Positions 28,991 through 39,206 are shown, counted from the stretch's first letter. The stretch: DNA of 64,000 nucleotides from Neorhizobium petrolearium (GCF_017873175.1 NZ_JAGGJW010000009.1:1-64000); one strand, 5' to 3'. The notes: generated by a model not told the origin, from the sequence alone. Numbers and translations: made by a program.

Positions 28991-29260
28991 ATGACCACGC
29001 CGAACAGCATGCCAATTCCAGATATGTCCATCGCCAAGGATATGTCCCGTCCCCTCGATACCCCTGAAATGATCGACCGGCTCGCCGTCGAGATGCGGGT
29101 GAAAAGCGGCAGTGAGCTTCCCCTTTCCTACTGTGTCGAGCAGGTGAAACGCCAGCTCTCGGGCAAGTCCCTCAAAGCTTCGGCCGCCAATGACGAGCCG
29201 GCACAGATGAAGTCGCCGGAACAGCCCTCCGTCTTTCACGCCTGGGCTCTCTCCGAATAG
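28991..29260 (+). CDS. Small conserved protein of unknown function
   Basis: 89 residues, starting at an ATG directly behind a strong GGAGGAGG site. The N-terminal part is unstructured-looking (MTTPNSMPIPDMSIAKDM), the middle helical (EMIDRLAVEMRVKSG). There is no membrane span, signal peptide or cysteine cluster. I cannot assign a family. Confidence 0.6.
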   Translation: MTTPNSMPIPDMSIAKDMSRPLDTPEMIDRLAVEMRVKSGSELPLSYCVEQVKRQLSGKSLKASAANDEPAQMKSPEQPSVFHAWALSE

Positions 29261-29364
29261 AAGGAGGGAACGGTCCGTCCCTTTGTGGAGTTATGGGGAT
29301 CGAGGCGGGAGGAAAAGAGGAGCTCCTGCCGTCTCCAGGTCCAACGATAGCAGGAGGAAATACG

Positions 29365-29556
29365 ATGCGACTGTTCGAATGCGGCACTCTTGTGCCCGGT
29401 TGCCAGTGGCATACCCGCGCCGATGAGGACGCCGAAGTGGTCCGCCGCGCTGTAGAGCATATGCGCATAGCCCATGGCGAGCAGATCATCCGCGAAAACA
29501 TGGTCGAGAACATCAAGGCACGCATCCGCGATGAAGGCGGAGCTGCGGCGGCCTGA
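29365..29556 (+). CDS. DUF1059-family small protein
   Basis: 63 residues starting at an ATG behind AGGAGGAAA. The sequence MRLFECGTLVPGCQW, then ADEDAEVVRRAVEHMRIAHG and ENMVENIKARI, matches the DUF1059 pattern: an early Cys-containing strand followed by helices. Function is unknown. The longer in-frame start at 29293 is unsupported. Confidence 0.75.
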   Translation: MRLFECGTLVPGCQWHTRADEDAEVVRRAVEHMRIAHGEQIIRENMVENIKARIRDEGGAAAA

Positions 29557-29573
29557 CGGATGGCGAAGCTGAC

Positions 29574-30851
29574 TTAAGGCGAATTGCGGATCATCTCACC
29601 GAGCCGGGCGGCAAGCGCTGCCCGGTCTGGCTTGAAGTTACGCTCGACCCAGAAATCTTCCAAGTTCTTCAGGAATTCCCCGACCCGTTTGCCCGGCTGC
29701 ACCCCAGCCGAGACGATATCGGAACCACTCAAGGGAAAGTTCGGCTTTTCATATTTCTCCGCTCTTTCCAGAAGTGTCGAGAGCCGCGCCGATCTGCGCA
29801 TTGCCGCCGGATCGCCGCTCTTTGCGCCTGCCCGCTCGATCGAGAGACCCAGCTTCAGCCGCATGATCACGCCTTCCGCGCCGTGGCGGTAAAGCAGCCG
29901 GTCGAACGCCACATCCGCTATCTCGTCCGGCGGCATGGGCGTGCTGGCCCAGTTCGTCAAGCGCGCCGCCTCCGCATTCGACATCCTAAGTCGCTTTGCC
30001 ATGGCCTCCAGCCGCTCGGCATCGGGCGGAACGATCGCCGCAAGCCTGAGCATGGGGTCGAGGCCCCAACCGAGGGCCTGTTCAACCGATACGAGGCCGT
30101 GAATGTTGTCGATGCCCCACTTCTCCGTCTCGGGAAGAATTTCTGTGAGCACCCCGACCTGCCGCATCCACAGAAGCGCCCGGGAAGGATCGGCGGCCGA
30201 AAGCAGTTTCTTCGTCTCCGACCAGATGCGTTCGGCCGACAGCGTCGAGAGCTTGTCCTTGGCACGCGCGCAGGCACGCAAACCATCCGCATCCGGCCGG
30301 CCGGAACCATAATGGGCGAAAAATCGGAAGAAGCGCAGAATGCGAAGATAATCCTCGGCGATCCGCTGCCCCGCATCACCGATGAACCTTATCGTCCGCG
30401 TCTTGATGTCCGGCAGGCCACCGACGAGGTCGATCACCGTACCGTCCGCGGTCGCGTAAAGTGCATTGATCGTCAGGTCCCGGCGCTCGGCATCCTCCCG
30501 CCAGTCGGTGCCGAAGGCGACCTTGGCGCGCCGGCCATCGGTCTCCACGTCCCGGCGCAGCGTCGTCACCTCGAAGGCGTGGTGGTCGACCACCAGTGTC
30601 ACCGTGCCGTGCTCGATGCCGGTCGGCACCGTTTTGATACCGGTTTTTTTTGCGCGCTCTACAACGTCTCCCGGCAGAAGCGTGGTCGCGATGTCGATAT
30701 CGGCGACCGGCAGGCCCATCAACGCGTTACGCACTGCGCCGCCCGCAACGCGCGCCTCGCCGCCATCGATATTGAGCATAGCAAGAACGCGCAGCAGGGC
30801 CTGATCCTGGAACCAGGCCTCGCCCGCGACGGAGGTCATGCCCAAGGTCAT
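29574..30851 (-). CDS. cca: CCA-adding-type tRNA nucleotidyltransferase
   Basis: Adds or repairs the 3' CCA of tRNA (class II nucleotidyltransferase/poly(A) polymerase family). The 425 residues show GGAVRNALMG near 37, the catalytic DIDIA near 51, RRDLTINALYAT near 128 and the RILRFFRFFAHYG segment. Specificity between CCA-adding and A-adding or poly(A) activity cannot be settled from motifs. Its ATG overlaps the stop of the Nudix gene (ATGA), so it is cotranslated in the DUF1285-Nudix-cca operon. Confidence 0.9.
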   Translation of the reverse strand: MTLGMTSVAGEAWFQDQALLRVLAMLNIDGGEARVAGGAVRNALMGLPVADIDIATTLLPGDVVERAKKTGIKTVPTGIEHGTVTLVVDHHAFEVTTLRRDVETDGRRAKVAFGTDWREDAERRDLTINALYATADGTVIDLVGGLPDIKTRTIRFIGDAGQRIAEDYLRILRFFRFFAHYGSGRPDADGLRACARAKDKLSTLSAERIWSETKKLLSAADPSRALLWMRQVGVLTEILPETEKWGIDNIHGLVSVEQALGWGLDPMLRLAAIVPPDAERLEAMAKRLRMSNAEAARLTNWASTPMPPDEIADVAFDRLLYRHGAEGVIMRLKLGLSIERAGAKSGDPAAMRRSARLSTLLERAEKYEKPNFPLSGSDIVSAGVQPGKRVGEFLKNLEDFWVERNFKPDRAALAARLGEMIRNSP

Positions 30852-31483
30852 GCATACAGCCTTTCATATAGCGTGCGCAGAATGCCGGCGGTAATACCCC
30901 AGATGTTCCGCTCCTCATAGGGCATGAGATAGAAATGCCGTTCTGTGCCGTTCCATTCGCGGCTGCCGCGCTGGTGGTTCGCCTCGTTCATCAGGAAGGA
31001 AAGCGGCACTTCGAAAACGTCGTCCACCTCGGCCGGATTGGGCTTCAGCTCGAAGCCGCGCCGCACCACCGAAAGCACCGGCGTGATACGAAAGCCGGTC
31101 GCCGCATAATAGGTAGGCAGCCTCGACAGCGGTTCGACGAAGGACCGGTCGAGGCCGATCTCCTCCTCCGCCTCGCGCAAAGCTGCCTGTTCCGGAGAAA
31201 CGTCCTCCGGATCGATCGCTCCGCCGGGAAAGGCGATCTGGCCGGAATGTTTCCTGAGGTTCGATGTCCGCTGCGTGAGGATCACGTGAGCCTCATCGCC
31301 ATCGTCGACGACCGGCACCAGCACGGCCGCATCCTTCAGCTTCAGCTCTGCCGCAAGATCGACCAGTGTTGGATTGAGCAGATGATCGCCATGGTCGCGC
31401 CAGGCATGGTCGATCGGACCACCGTTCTGGTTCAGCGCCCGGCGACGGAACTCACCGGCGGAATAAAGAGGGTATTCCTTCAT
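30848..31483 (-). CDS. Nudix hydrolase of the CoA pyrophosphatase type
   Basis: 211 residues with the CoA-specific signature TSNLRKHSGQIAFPGG followed by the Nudix box ALREAEEEIGLD (about 85-125). Such enzymes split CoA or oxidised CoA to 4'-phosphopantetheine and adenosine bisphosphate. It is the middle gene of a minus-strand operon whose members overlap by ATGA at both ends. Confidence 0.88.
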   Translation of the reverse strand: MKEYPLYSAGEFRRRALNQNGGPIDHAWRDHGDHLLNPTLVDLAAELKLKDAAVLVPVVDDGDEAHVILTQRTSNLRKHSGQIAFPGGAIDPEDVSPEQAALREAEEEIGLDRSFVEPLSRLPTYYAATGFRITPVLSVVRRGFELKPNPAEVDDVFEVPLSFLMNEANHQRGSREWNGTERHFYLMPYEERNIWGITAGILRTLYERLYA

Positions 31484-32103
31484 CGTGATAACGCGTCCAA
31501 TTCAGCCTCGGGCATGACAGGAAAAACCTTTTTCCCCGAGCGGACGGAAAACATCGGCACGCCGTCTACTACAATCGTCTCGCCAAGTTCCACGAGATCA
31601 TACATCACCGGCCGCGAGACGAGTGCCTCCAGCCGGCCGCGCACGAGGAGGTACGGTTTGAGCTCCCGGTTCTCGCCGGCGATCGCAAAGCGCAGCGGAT
31701 GCTCAGCCCCTGCCTCCACCACGTCACCGACATTTGTTCGAAACGTGAGGACCTGGTCTCCCTCACGCTGCGTGACCTGCATCTCGACGGCGAGGAAGGG
31801 GGCATCCACGACCCTGATGCCGACTTTTTCCACAGGTGTTACGAGGTAGGTTTTGCCGTCCTCATCCTTGCGTAGAACGGTCGAAAAGAGCCTGACGAGC
31901 GGGGCCCGCCCGATCGGTGTCCCCATGTAGAACCACGTGCCGTCCGCGCGGATTTCCATGTCTATCTCGCCGCAAAAGGGTGGATTCCATTTCTCCACCG
32001 GTGGCAGGCCGCGCTTTTCCGCACCGGCGTGCTCTGAAGCACGCGAAATCAGGGCTGCGAGCCCCGCAGCATCGGATGCCGAATTTATCGTCTGCGCCGC
32101 CAT
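31480..32103 (-). CDS. DUF1285-family protein
   Basis: 207 residues. KWNPPFCGEIDMEIRADGTWFYMGTPIGR near 40 and LVRLFSTVLRKDEDGKTYLVTPVEK are the recognised DUF1285 pattern. Function unknown. It is the first gene of the operon DUF1285-Nudix-cca; its stop overlaps the Nudix start. It is divergent from the MoxR operon across a 200-bp gap. Confidence 0.85.
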   Translation of the reverse strand: MAAQTINSASDAAGLAALISRASEHAGAEKRGLPPVEKWNPPFCGEIDMEIRADGTWFYMGTPIGRAPLVRLFSTVLRKDEDGKTYLVTPVEKVGIRVVDAPFLAVEMQVTQREGDQVLTFRTNVGDVVEAGAEHPLRFAIAGENRELKPYLLVRGRLEALVSRPVMYDLVELGETIVVDGVPMFSVRSGKKVFPVMPEAELDALSR

Positions 32104-32303
32104 CTTTCAGTCCCGGTTCGACCGTAATCATTCAAGGAAGCAATCGTCCCTCACGAGATAGTCATTCGAAACGTGCTTGTCAGCCATATTTCGGGGAATA
32201 AGTTTGATCGGATGAGGTGCGTGCTGCGGCGCAGCGATTCGCCCCCGGGGAGATGAACCCCGGTCTTGAAAGGCCTGCCAGTCCTGATTTGATGGAGAGC
32301 GAT

Positions 32304-33317
32304 ATGGGCATGATGAATTCCACCGAAACCGTTCTCGATGAGAAAGCCGTCATCGCCGCTGCCGAAAATGCCCTCTCCGATATCGCCGCTATCCGTGCCG
32401 AAGTCGCAAAAGTGATTTTCGGCCAGGAAAAAGTGGTCGAAAACACGCTGCTCGCCGTGCTCTCCGGCGGCCATGCGCTGCTCGTCGGCGTGCCCGGCCT
32501 CGCCAAGACCAAGCTTGTCGCGACGCTCGGCGCGGTTCTCGGCCTCGGCTCCAACCGTATCCAGTTCACGCCGGACCTGATGCCTTCCGACATTCTTGGC
32601 TCGGAAGTCATGGATACCGACGATACCGGCCGCCGCTCCTTCCGCTTCGTCAAGGGCCCGGTCTTCGCCCAACTCCTGATGGCCGACGAGATCAACCGCG
32701 CCTCGCCGCGCACGCAGTCGGCGCTGCTGCAGTCCATGCAGGAATATCACATCACGGTCGCCGGCCAGCGCTACGACCTGCCGGCCCCCTTCCACGTGCT
32801 CGCGACCCAGAACCCGTTGGAGCAGGAAGGCACCTATCCCCTGCCGGAAGCCCAGCTTGACCGCTTCCTGCTGCAAGTCGATGTCCTCTATCCGGAACTC
32901 GCCGCCGAGCGGCAGATTCTGCTTGAAACCACCGGCCTTTCGGAAGCCAAGCCGCGCGGCATTATCGATGCGGCCCGCCTTCAGGAAATCCAGATGCTCG
33001 TCCGCCAGATGCCCGTAAGTGACAAGGTGGTCGACGCCATCCTCTCGCTGGTACGCTCCGCTCGCCCCGGTCACGGCAATGCGACGACGGACAAGAACGT
33101 AGCCTGGGGTCCTGGCCCGCGTGCCGGCCAATCGCTGATGCTGACGGCCCGCGCCCGCGCGCTCTACGAAGGCCGCCTGGCCCCCTCGCTCGACGATATC
33201 TACGCGCTTGCCGAACCCGTGCTCGAACACCGCATGGCGCTGACCTTTGCAGCGCGAGCCGAAGGAATGTCGGTGCGCGACGTCATCGCCGGCCTGGTAA
33301 AGCAGGCCCGTGGGTAA
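32304..33317 (+). CDS. MoxR-family AAA+ ATPase
   Basis: About 337 residues. Walker A-type GVPGLAKTKL near 66, Walker B LLMADEINRASPRTQSALLQSMQE near 128, and the sensor segment ATQNPLEQEGTYPLPEAQLDRF are intact. MoxR ATPases act as chaperones for vWA-domain partners, and a DUF58 protein with a vWA-type MIDAS motif follows immediately. The exact start is unsure: several Met codons lie at 32292-32313, and a GTG at 32217 is possible. I use 32304. Confidence 0.92.
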   Translation: MGMMNSTETVLDEKAVIAAAENALSDIAAIRAEVAKVIFGQEKVVENTLLAVLSGGHALLVGVPGLAKTKLVATLGAVLGLGSNRIQFTPDLMPSDILGSEVMDTDDTGRRSFRFVKGPVFAQLLMADEINRASPRTQSALLQSMQEYHITVAGQRYDLPAPFHVLATQNPLEQEGTYPLPEAQLDRFLLQVDVLYPELAAERQILLETTGLSEAKPRGIIDAARLQEIQMLVRQMPVSDKVVDAILSLVRSARPGHGNATTDKNVAWGPGPRAGQSLMLTARARALYEGRLAPSLDDIYALAEPVLEHRMALTFAARAEGMSVRDVIAGLVKQARG

Positions 33318-33344
33318 CGTCCGGCGGCTCAGAAAGGACAATGC

Positions 33345-34280
33345 GTGGCATCCATCGGCCAGATCGTAGAGCAGACACCGAGTAGCGAAGTTCTCTCCCG
33401 CGCCCAGGCGCGTGCCGCACTGGTCCCGGACTGCATGGTGGAGGCAAAGCGCATAGCCAACACGGTGATCGCCGGCTGGCATGGCCGCCGCAAGCGCGGC
33501 ATGGGCGAGAATTTCTGGCAGTTCCGGCCCTATGCTGAGGGCGAGAGCCTGTCGCGCATCGACTGGCGCCGTTCTGCTCGCGACGACCATACCTATGTCC
33601 GGGACCGCGAATGGGAGGCTGCCCATACCGTGTGGCTCTGGGCCGACATGTCGCCGTCGATGATGTATAGATCGACGTTCGCGCACGTCTCCAAGGAAAG
33701 CCGCGCATTGGTGCTGATGCTGGCGCTTGCCGAAATCCTCGCCCGCTCCGGCGAGCGTATTGGGTGTCCTGGCATCATGGAACCTGTTTCTGCACGAAAT
33801 GCCGCCGAGCGGCTGGCCGCCGCCATCATGCACGCACCGCTGACAACCGGACTGCCGGAGACCAGCATGATCCGCGGCCAGAGCGATATCGTCCTGATCG
33901 GCGATTTCCTCGATGACGCCGACAAGGTCATGGAACGCATCGCTCCGCTTGGCCGCCGCGGCCTGCGCGGTCATGTCGTCGAGATCGCCGATCCCGCCGA
34001 GGAAACCTTCCCTTATGCCGGCCGCACGGAATTCACCGATCCGGAAACCGGTGAGAAACTCGTTTCCGGCCGCGCAGAGATGATCCGCGAGGATTATCAG
34101 CGCGCCTATCTTGCCCGTCGCGAGGCTCTGGGTGAAGCACTGCGCCGCCTTGGCTGGAGCTTCGTCTTCCACCGGACCGACCATCTCGCATCCGAGGCGC
34201 TGGCAGCCGTGCATGGCTATCTCTCCGGCATGCCGGCCCAGAAGCCAGGCGGGCTGCAATCGGGCGGAGGCATGCCATGA
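33345..34280 (+). CDS. DUF58-family vWA-like protein
   Basis: 311 residues, cytoplasmic. The DUF58 core GENFWQFRPYAEGESLSRIDWRRSARDDHTYVRDRE is near 55-90, and WADMSPS supplies an intact DxSxS metal-binding motif near 102. DUF58 proteins are standard partners of MoxR. It starts at GTG 33345 after AAAGGA. The next gene overlaps its stop. Confidence 0.9.
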   Translation: MASIGQIVEQTPSSEVLSRAQARAALVPDCMVEAKRIANTVIAGWHGRRKRGMGENFWQFRPYAEGESLSRIDWRRSARDDHTYVRDREWEAAHTVWLWADMSPSMMYRSTFAHVSKESRALVLMLALAEILARSGERIGCPGIMEPVSARNAAERLAAAIMHAPLTTGLPETSMIRGQSDIVLIGDFLDDADKVMERIAPLGRRGLRGHVVEIADPAEETFPYAGRTEFTDPETGEKLVSGRAEMIREDYQRAYLARREALGEALRRLGWSFVFHRTDHLASEALAAVHGYLSGMPAQKPGGLQSGGGMP

Positions 34281-37123
34281 TGAGCGCACTCGCCTTTGCA
34301 AACCCGGCCATTCTCTTCGGCCTGATCGCACTGCCGATTATCTGGTGGCTGCTGCGGCTGACCCCGCCCCGCCCGAAGACGGAGGTCTTTCCGCCGCTGA
34401 GGATCCTGGCGAGCGTGCTGAAACGCGAGGAGACGCCCTCAAAGAGCCCCTGGTGGCTGACGCTTCTCAGGATGCTGCTCGCGGCCGCGGTCATCCTGGC
34501 GATCGCCGACCCGGTCATGAATCCGCGTGCCAACTCGTTGAATGCCGGCGGGCCGCTGGTGCTCGTCATCGACAACGGCTGGGCGACCGCTGCCGATTGG
34601 GAGCGCCGCGTCGAGACCGCCGACCTCCTGATCGACGATGCGGAAAGCGCCGATGTACCCGTCTCGATCGCCTTTACCGCCGATGCGAGCCACGAACCTG
34701 TGCCCGGCACGGCTGCGGCTGCCCGTGACAAGCTCGCCGCCGCAAGCCCCAAACCGCTGGTGCCGGATCGCGCCCGCGCCGCTGAAGCCGTCAGCGAGGC
34801 CATGAACGGCACCCGCCCCGGTACGCTTGTCATCCTTTCCGACGGCATGGCAGCCGCAGGGGACAATGAAGCCCTGTCGGCACTTGCCGCCCTCTCTCCC
34901 ACCGATATGCGCCTGATCGAGGGCGACGGCCACAGCGCCGTCGCGCTGACCGATGCAGTCAACAATGCCGGCGCCATGTCTGTCACGGCGACACGCCTTT
35001 CGACCTCGGCGCAGCAGCTGTTGACCGTCAACGCACTCGACACCCAGGGCCGCGCGCTTGCCTCCGGCGTGCTCGAATTTGCCGCCGGTGCGGCGACCGC
35101 CACCGCCGAGATTGCCTCCCCCTTTGAATTGCGCAACGATTTCGCGCGGCTGAACATCGAGGGCCTTGCGACGGCCGGCTCGGCACACCTACTCGATGAC
35201 GGTTTCAAGCGCCGCCGGATTGCGCTGCTGGCTGGCGAAAGCGGCAGCGATTTCCAGCCGCTTCTTCAGCCGCTCTATTACATCAGCCGCGCGCTGCAGC
35301 CTTATGCGGACATCATTCAGCCGAACACCGCCGATCTGTCCGTCTCCATTCCACAAATCCTCGAGGGCAATCCCTCCGCCATCATCATGGCCGATATCGG
35401 CCGCTTGCCGGCCGAAACCTATGCGCCGCTGCAGCAATGGATTTCCCGTGGCGGCACGCTGATCCGTTTTGCCGGCCCGCGCCTCGCCGCCGCTCCTGCC
35501 GACGATCCGTTGGTACCGGTCATCCTTCGCCAAGGCGAACGAGCGCTTGGCGGAGCCATGTCGTGGTCCGAACCCCAGTCGCTTGCAGACTTCCCGAGCT
35601 TCGGCCCCTTTGCCGGCATGCCGCGTGCCGCCGATATTACCGTGACCCGCCAGGTTCTGGCCGAACCGACCCCGGCCCTTGCCGAACGCACCTGGGCAAG
35701 CCTCGCGGACGGCACGCCGCTGATTACGGAGAAGGAGGTCGAGGCCGGCCGCATCGTGCTCTTCCACACAAGCGCGGAGGCGACCTGGTCGAACCTGCCG
35801 CTCTCCGGTAATTTCGTCGAGATGCTGCGCCGCCTCGTCCAGCTTGCCCGTGCCGGAGGTGCGGCGTCTTCGGGAACCGGCACCGATGGCGCGGCCGTGA
35901 CGCTGCCGCCCTACCGGCTGCTGACCGCCGACGGCATCTTGACGACGGAAACCGGCACGGCACGGCCGATCCCGATCGCAGCCGGCGAGACACCGGTCGC
36001 AAGCTTCGATCATCCACCGGGCCTCTATGGCACGGAGGACGGATTCACCGCCGTCAACCTTCTTGCGCCGAAAGCTGTGATCGCCCCCTTCGATGCGGCT
36101 GCCGCCGGCAGGCCGGTCGTCCGCGAGGGTCTGGCCGGCGGAGAGGCCGTGTCACTTCGGCCGGCACTCTTTGCCGCCGCCTTTGCACTGCTGGTACTGG
36201 ATAGTCTCGTCGTGCTCTTCATGAACGGTGTCTTCTCCCGCATTCCGCGCGGCCCACGACCGAGCCGCGGGGCTGCCGCCGCTGCGATCGCCGCCCTTGC
36301 CTTCGGCCTTGTCGCCTTTGTGCCCGGCCAGCCCCTGGCGCAGGAAATGCCGCCCGGTTCTGGCGCCAAGCCTGGCGACGAACAGATCCTCGAACGGTTG
36401 GACACCACCCATCTCGCCTACGTCGTCACCGGCGAGGCGGATGTCGATCGTCTATCCGAACAGGGCATGGAGGGCTTAAGCCAGTTCCTCACCTACCGCA
36501 CGACGCTGGAGCCCGGCGCACCGGTCGGCCTCGACATCTCCAAGGACGAACTTTCCTTCTATCCGATCATCTACTGGCCGATTTCCGCCAATGCGCCGAT
36601 GCCGTCTCAAGCCACGATCTCCCGCATCGACGCCTATATGCGCAATGGCGGCACGGTGCTTTTCGATACACGCGACCAGTATTCCGCGCTCGATGGCGGA
36701 GGCACGACGCCCAACGGCGAGCGACTTCAGGCAATCCTTGCCAATATCGATATCCCGCCGCTGGAGCCGACGCCGAGCGACCACGTGCTGACCCGTTCCT
36801 TCTACCTGCTCACCAATTTCCCCGGCCGCTATACCGGCAGCCCGCTCTGGGTCGAGGCACGGCAGGAGGCCAGGAATACCGGCGCGCAGCTTTCCTCCAG
36901 CGGTGATGGCGTGACGCCCCTCCTCATCACCGGCAATGATTTCGCCGGTGCCTGGGCGATCGACACACAAGGGGCACCCGTCATGCCGACCGTACCGCCG
37001 GACGAGATGCAGCGCGAATACGCTTACCGCGCCGGCGTCAACATCATGATGTATATGCTGACCGGCAACTACAAAGCCGACCAGGTGCATGTGCCGGCGC
37101 TCCTCGAACGACTCGGCCAATAA
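34277..37123 (+). CDS. BatA-type N-domain plus DUF4159 membrane protein
   Basis: 948 residues. The N-terminus has the two-helix BatA (aerotolerance-regulator) module (FANPAILFGLIALPIIWWLLRL, LLRMLLAAAVILAIADP). A degenerate vWA follows, with DNGWA in place of DxSxS. A further membrane helix is near 640-660. The C-terminal DUF4159 domain (about 710-940) starts at TTHLAYVVTGEADVDRL and has a class-I amidotransferase-like fold. It is coupled to the DUF58 gene by a 4-bp overlap. Confidence 0.88.
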   Translation: MMSALAFANPAILFGLIALPIIWWLLRLTPPRPKTEVFPPLRILASVLKREETPSKSPWWLTLLRMLLAAAVILAIADPVMNPRANSLNAGGPLVLVIDNGWATAADWERRVETADLLIDDAESADVPVSIAFTADASHEPVPGTAAAARDKLAAASPKPLVPDRARAAEAVSEAMNGTRPGTLVILSDGMAAAGDNEALSALAALSPTDMRLIEGDGHSAVALTDAVNNAGAMSVTATRLSTSAQQLLTVNALDTQGRALASGVLEFAAGAATATAEIASPFELRNDFARLNIEGLATAGSAHLLDDGFKRRRIALLAGESGSDFQPLLQPLYYISRALQPYADIIQPNTADLSVSIPQILEGNPSAIIMADIGRLPAETYAPLQQWISRGGTLIRFAGPRLAAAPADDPLVPVILRQGERALGGAMSWSEPQSLADFPSFGPFAGMPRAADITVTRQVLAEPTPALAERTWASLADGTPLITEKEVEAGRIVLFHTSAEATWSNLPLSGNFVEMLRRLVQLARAGGAASSGTGTDGAAVTLPPYRLLTADGILTTETGTARPIPIAAGETPVASFDHPPGLYGTEDGFTAVNLLAPKAVIAPFDAAAAGRPVVREGLAGGEAVSLRPALFAAAFALLVLDSLVVLFMNGVFSRIPRGPRPSRGAAAAAIAALAFGLVAFVPGQPLAQEMPPGSGAKPGDEQILERLDTTHLAYVVTGEADVDRLSEQGMEGLSQFLTYRTTLEPGAPVGLDISKDELSFYPIIYWPISANAPMPSQATISRIDAYMRNGGTVLFDTRDQYSALDGGGTTPNGERLQAILANIDIPPLEPTPSDHVLTRSFYLLTNFPGRYTGSPLWVEARQEARNTGAQLSSSGDGVTPLLITGNDFAGAWAIDTQGAPVMPTVPPDEMQREYAYRAGVNIMMYMLTGNYKADQVHVPALLERLGQ

Positions 37124-37135
37124 GGAGAGGTGACG

Positions 37136-39202
37136 ATGACCATCGAATTCGCCCCCTTCTTCCCCTGGCCGATCCTTGCCGGTCTCGGCGTGCTCGCCGT
37201 CGTCCTCGCTGCGCTTGCCTTCTGGCGCGGCGTGCGCGGGGCGACGCTGCGCACGCTGGCGCTCGCCGCCCTGCTTCTGGCGCTTGCCAATCCGACGCTG
37301 ATGCAGGAAGACCGCGAGCAGCTCTCGACCGTCGTGCCGATCATCGTCGACCGCTCCCAAAGCCAGGATACCGCTGGGCGGAAAGAACAGACGGATGAAG
37401 CGCTTGCGAGCCTGCAGGACCGCTTCTCCCGTTACCCGCGCATCGAAACCCGTGTCGTCGAAGTTGCCGATGACGGCGATTCCGACACACCGTCGACAAA
37501 GCTCTTCACCGCTCTGCGCTCCGCGATTTCCGATGTCCCCCCGGCTCGCATCGGCGGCACGGTTTTCCTCACCGATGGCCAGATCCACGATCTTCCCGGC
37601 ATCAATCAGGATCTCGGCTTCAACGCCCCTGTCCACGGCCTGATCACCGGCCAGCCGGACGAGTTCGACCGCCGCGTCGAAGTGGTACGGGCGCCGCGTT
37701 TCGGCATTGTCGGCGAGGAACAGGAACTCACGCTCCGCGTCTTCGATGACGGCCGCTCCAATGGCGGCACCGCGCAGGTGACGGTGCGGATGAACGGCCA
37801 GCAGATCGCCACGCTGCAGGCAACACCTGGTGCGGAAACGCCCTTCCCCTTCACTGTCCCGCGCGGCGGCAACAACGTCATGGAATTCTCGGTCGCCGAG
37901 CTTCCCGGTGAAGTGACTACCGCCAACAACCGCGCCGTCCACGTCATCGACGGCATCCGCCAGAATCTTCGCGTCCTGCTTGTCTCGGGCGAACCGCATG
38001 CGGGCGAGCGCGCCTGGCGCAACCTCCTGAAATCCGACGCTTCGGTTGACCTCGTCCACTTCACCATCCTGCGTCCACCGGAAAAGCAGGACGGTACGCC
38101 GATCAACGAACTGTCGCTGATCGCCTTCCCGACCCGCGAGCTCTTCGTCGAAAAGATCAAGGATTTCGATCTGATCATCTTCGACCGTTACAAGCATCGG
38201 GGCGTGTTGCCGATCCTCTATTACGATTACATCGCGCAGTATGTGCAGAACGGCGGTGCACTGCTGATTGCCGCCGGCCCCGAGCATGCCGGCGAGGATT
38301 CGATCGCCTCGACGCCACTCGAACAGGTCCTGCCCGCCGCCCCGACCGGCGAGGTCCACAATGCCGGTTTCTATCCGCATTTGTCGGAAGCGGGACAGAA
38401 GCATCCGGTCACCCGAGGGCTCGACGGTTCGAACCAAACCCCGCCCTCCTGGGGCCGCTGGTTCCGTACTATCGACGTCGATACGCCGCAGGGTCAGACA
38501 GTGATGGAAGGCGACGGCAACCGTCCGCTTCTCGTCCTGAACCGCCAGGGCGAAGGCCGTGTCGCCATGCTGCTCTCCGACCAGGGCTGGCTGTGGGCGC
38601 GCGGTTTCGAAGGGGGCGGTCCGCACGTCTCGCTCTACCGCCGCATCGCCCACTGGCTGATGAAGGAGCCAGAGCTGGAGGAAGAGGCGCTGACAGCCCG
38701 TGCCGTCGGTCGCACATTGGAAGCGACGCGCCAGACGATTGGTGACGACCCGGGACCTGCGACGATCAGATATCCGTCAGGCCGAACCGAATCCGTGCCG
38801 ATGACGGCCGCCGGTCCCGGTGAATATCGGCTGGAGCGTCGCATGGAGGAAACCGGCCTTTTCGAGGTGACCAATGGCCAGTTTTCGACCCTTGTCCATG
38901 TCGGTGCGGTCGACGCCCCGGAATTCAAGGCGATGATCTCGACCGAGGAGACTCTGAAACCCTATGCCGACAAGACCCATGGCCTCGTTACCCGTGTCGC
39001 GTCGGGAGACAGTGTTTCGTTGCCGGACATCCTGCCCGTCCGCGGCGAGGTGCGCGTCAATGACCCCGACCGCCTGGTGATCCGTCTGACGGACGAGACG
39101 GTGCTGCGCGGCATCAACACGCTGCCGCTATTTGCCGGGTTCGCCGGCCTTGCCGGCCTGCTCCTTGCGGTTTCGGCCATGTGGTGGCGCGAGGGTCGGT
39201 AG
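37136..39202 (+). CDS. Large membrane protein with vWA-like and amidotransferase-like domains
   Basis: 688 residues. N-terminal helices at about 8-30 and 38-55 are followed by a vWA-like domain whose VDRSQSQD supplies DxSxS near 67, with the TVFLTDGQIHD strand near 145. A central domain resembles a class-I glutamine amidotransferase fold (LIIFDRYKHRGVLPILYY, GGALLIAAGPEHAGE), and one C-terminal helix closes it. I do not recognise a named family. Position 12 bp after the DUF4159 gene indicates the same complex. ATG 37136 follows AAGGAGAGG. Confidence 0.8.
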   Translation: MTIEFAPFFPWPILAGLGVLAVVLAALAFWRGVRGATLRTLALAALLLALANPTLMQEDREQLSTVVPIIVDRSQSQDTAGRKEQTDEALASLQDRFSRYPRIETRVVEVADDGDSDTPSTKLFTALRSAISDVPPARIGGTVFLTDGQIHDLPGINQDLGFNAPVHGLITGQPDEFDRRVEVVRAPRFGIVGEEQELTLRVFDDGRSNGGTAQVTVRMNGQQIATLQATPGAETPFPFTVPRGGNNVMEFSVAELPGEVTTANNRAVHVIDGIRQNLRVLLVSGEPHAGERAWRNLLKSDASVDLVHFTILRPPEKQDGTPINELSLIAFPTRELFVEKIKDFDLIIFDRYKHRGVLPILYYDYIAQYVQNGGALLIAAGPEHAGEDSIASTPLEQVLPAAPTGEVHNAGFYPHLSEAGQKHPVTRGLDGSNQTPPSWGRWFRTIDVDTPQGQTVMEGDGNRPLLVLNRQGEGRVAMLLSDQGWLWARGFEGGGPHVSLYRRIAHWLMKEPELEEEALTARAVGRTLEATRQTIGDDPGPATIRYPSGRTESVPMTAAGPGEYRLERRMEETGLFEVTNGQFSTLVHVGAVDAPEFKAMISTEETLKPYADKTHGLVTRVASGDSVSLPDILPVRGEVRVNDPDRLVIRLTDETVLRGINTLPLFAGFAGLAGLLLAVSAMWWREGR

Positions 39203-39206
39203 ACGG

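Noticed and set aside
32151..34331. 726-codon frame antisense to the MoxR and DUF58 genes
   Set aside because: It is opposite two well-supported genes and has no motif.
36476..38653. 725-codon frame antisense to DUF4159 and vWA genes
   Set aside because: Same reasoning: a GC-driven shadow of strong coding sequence.
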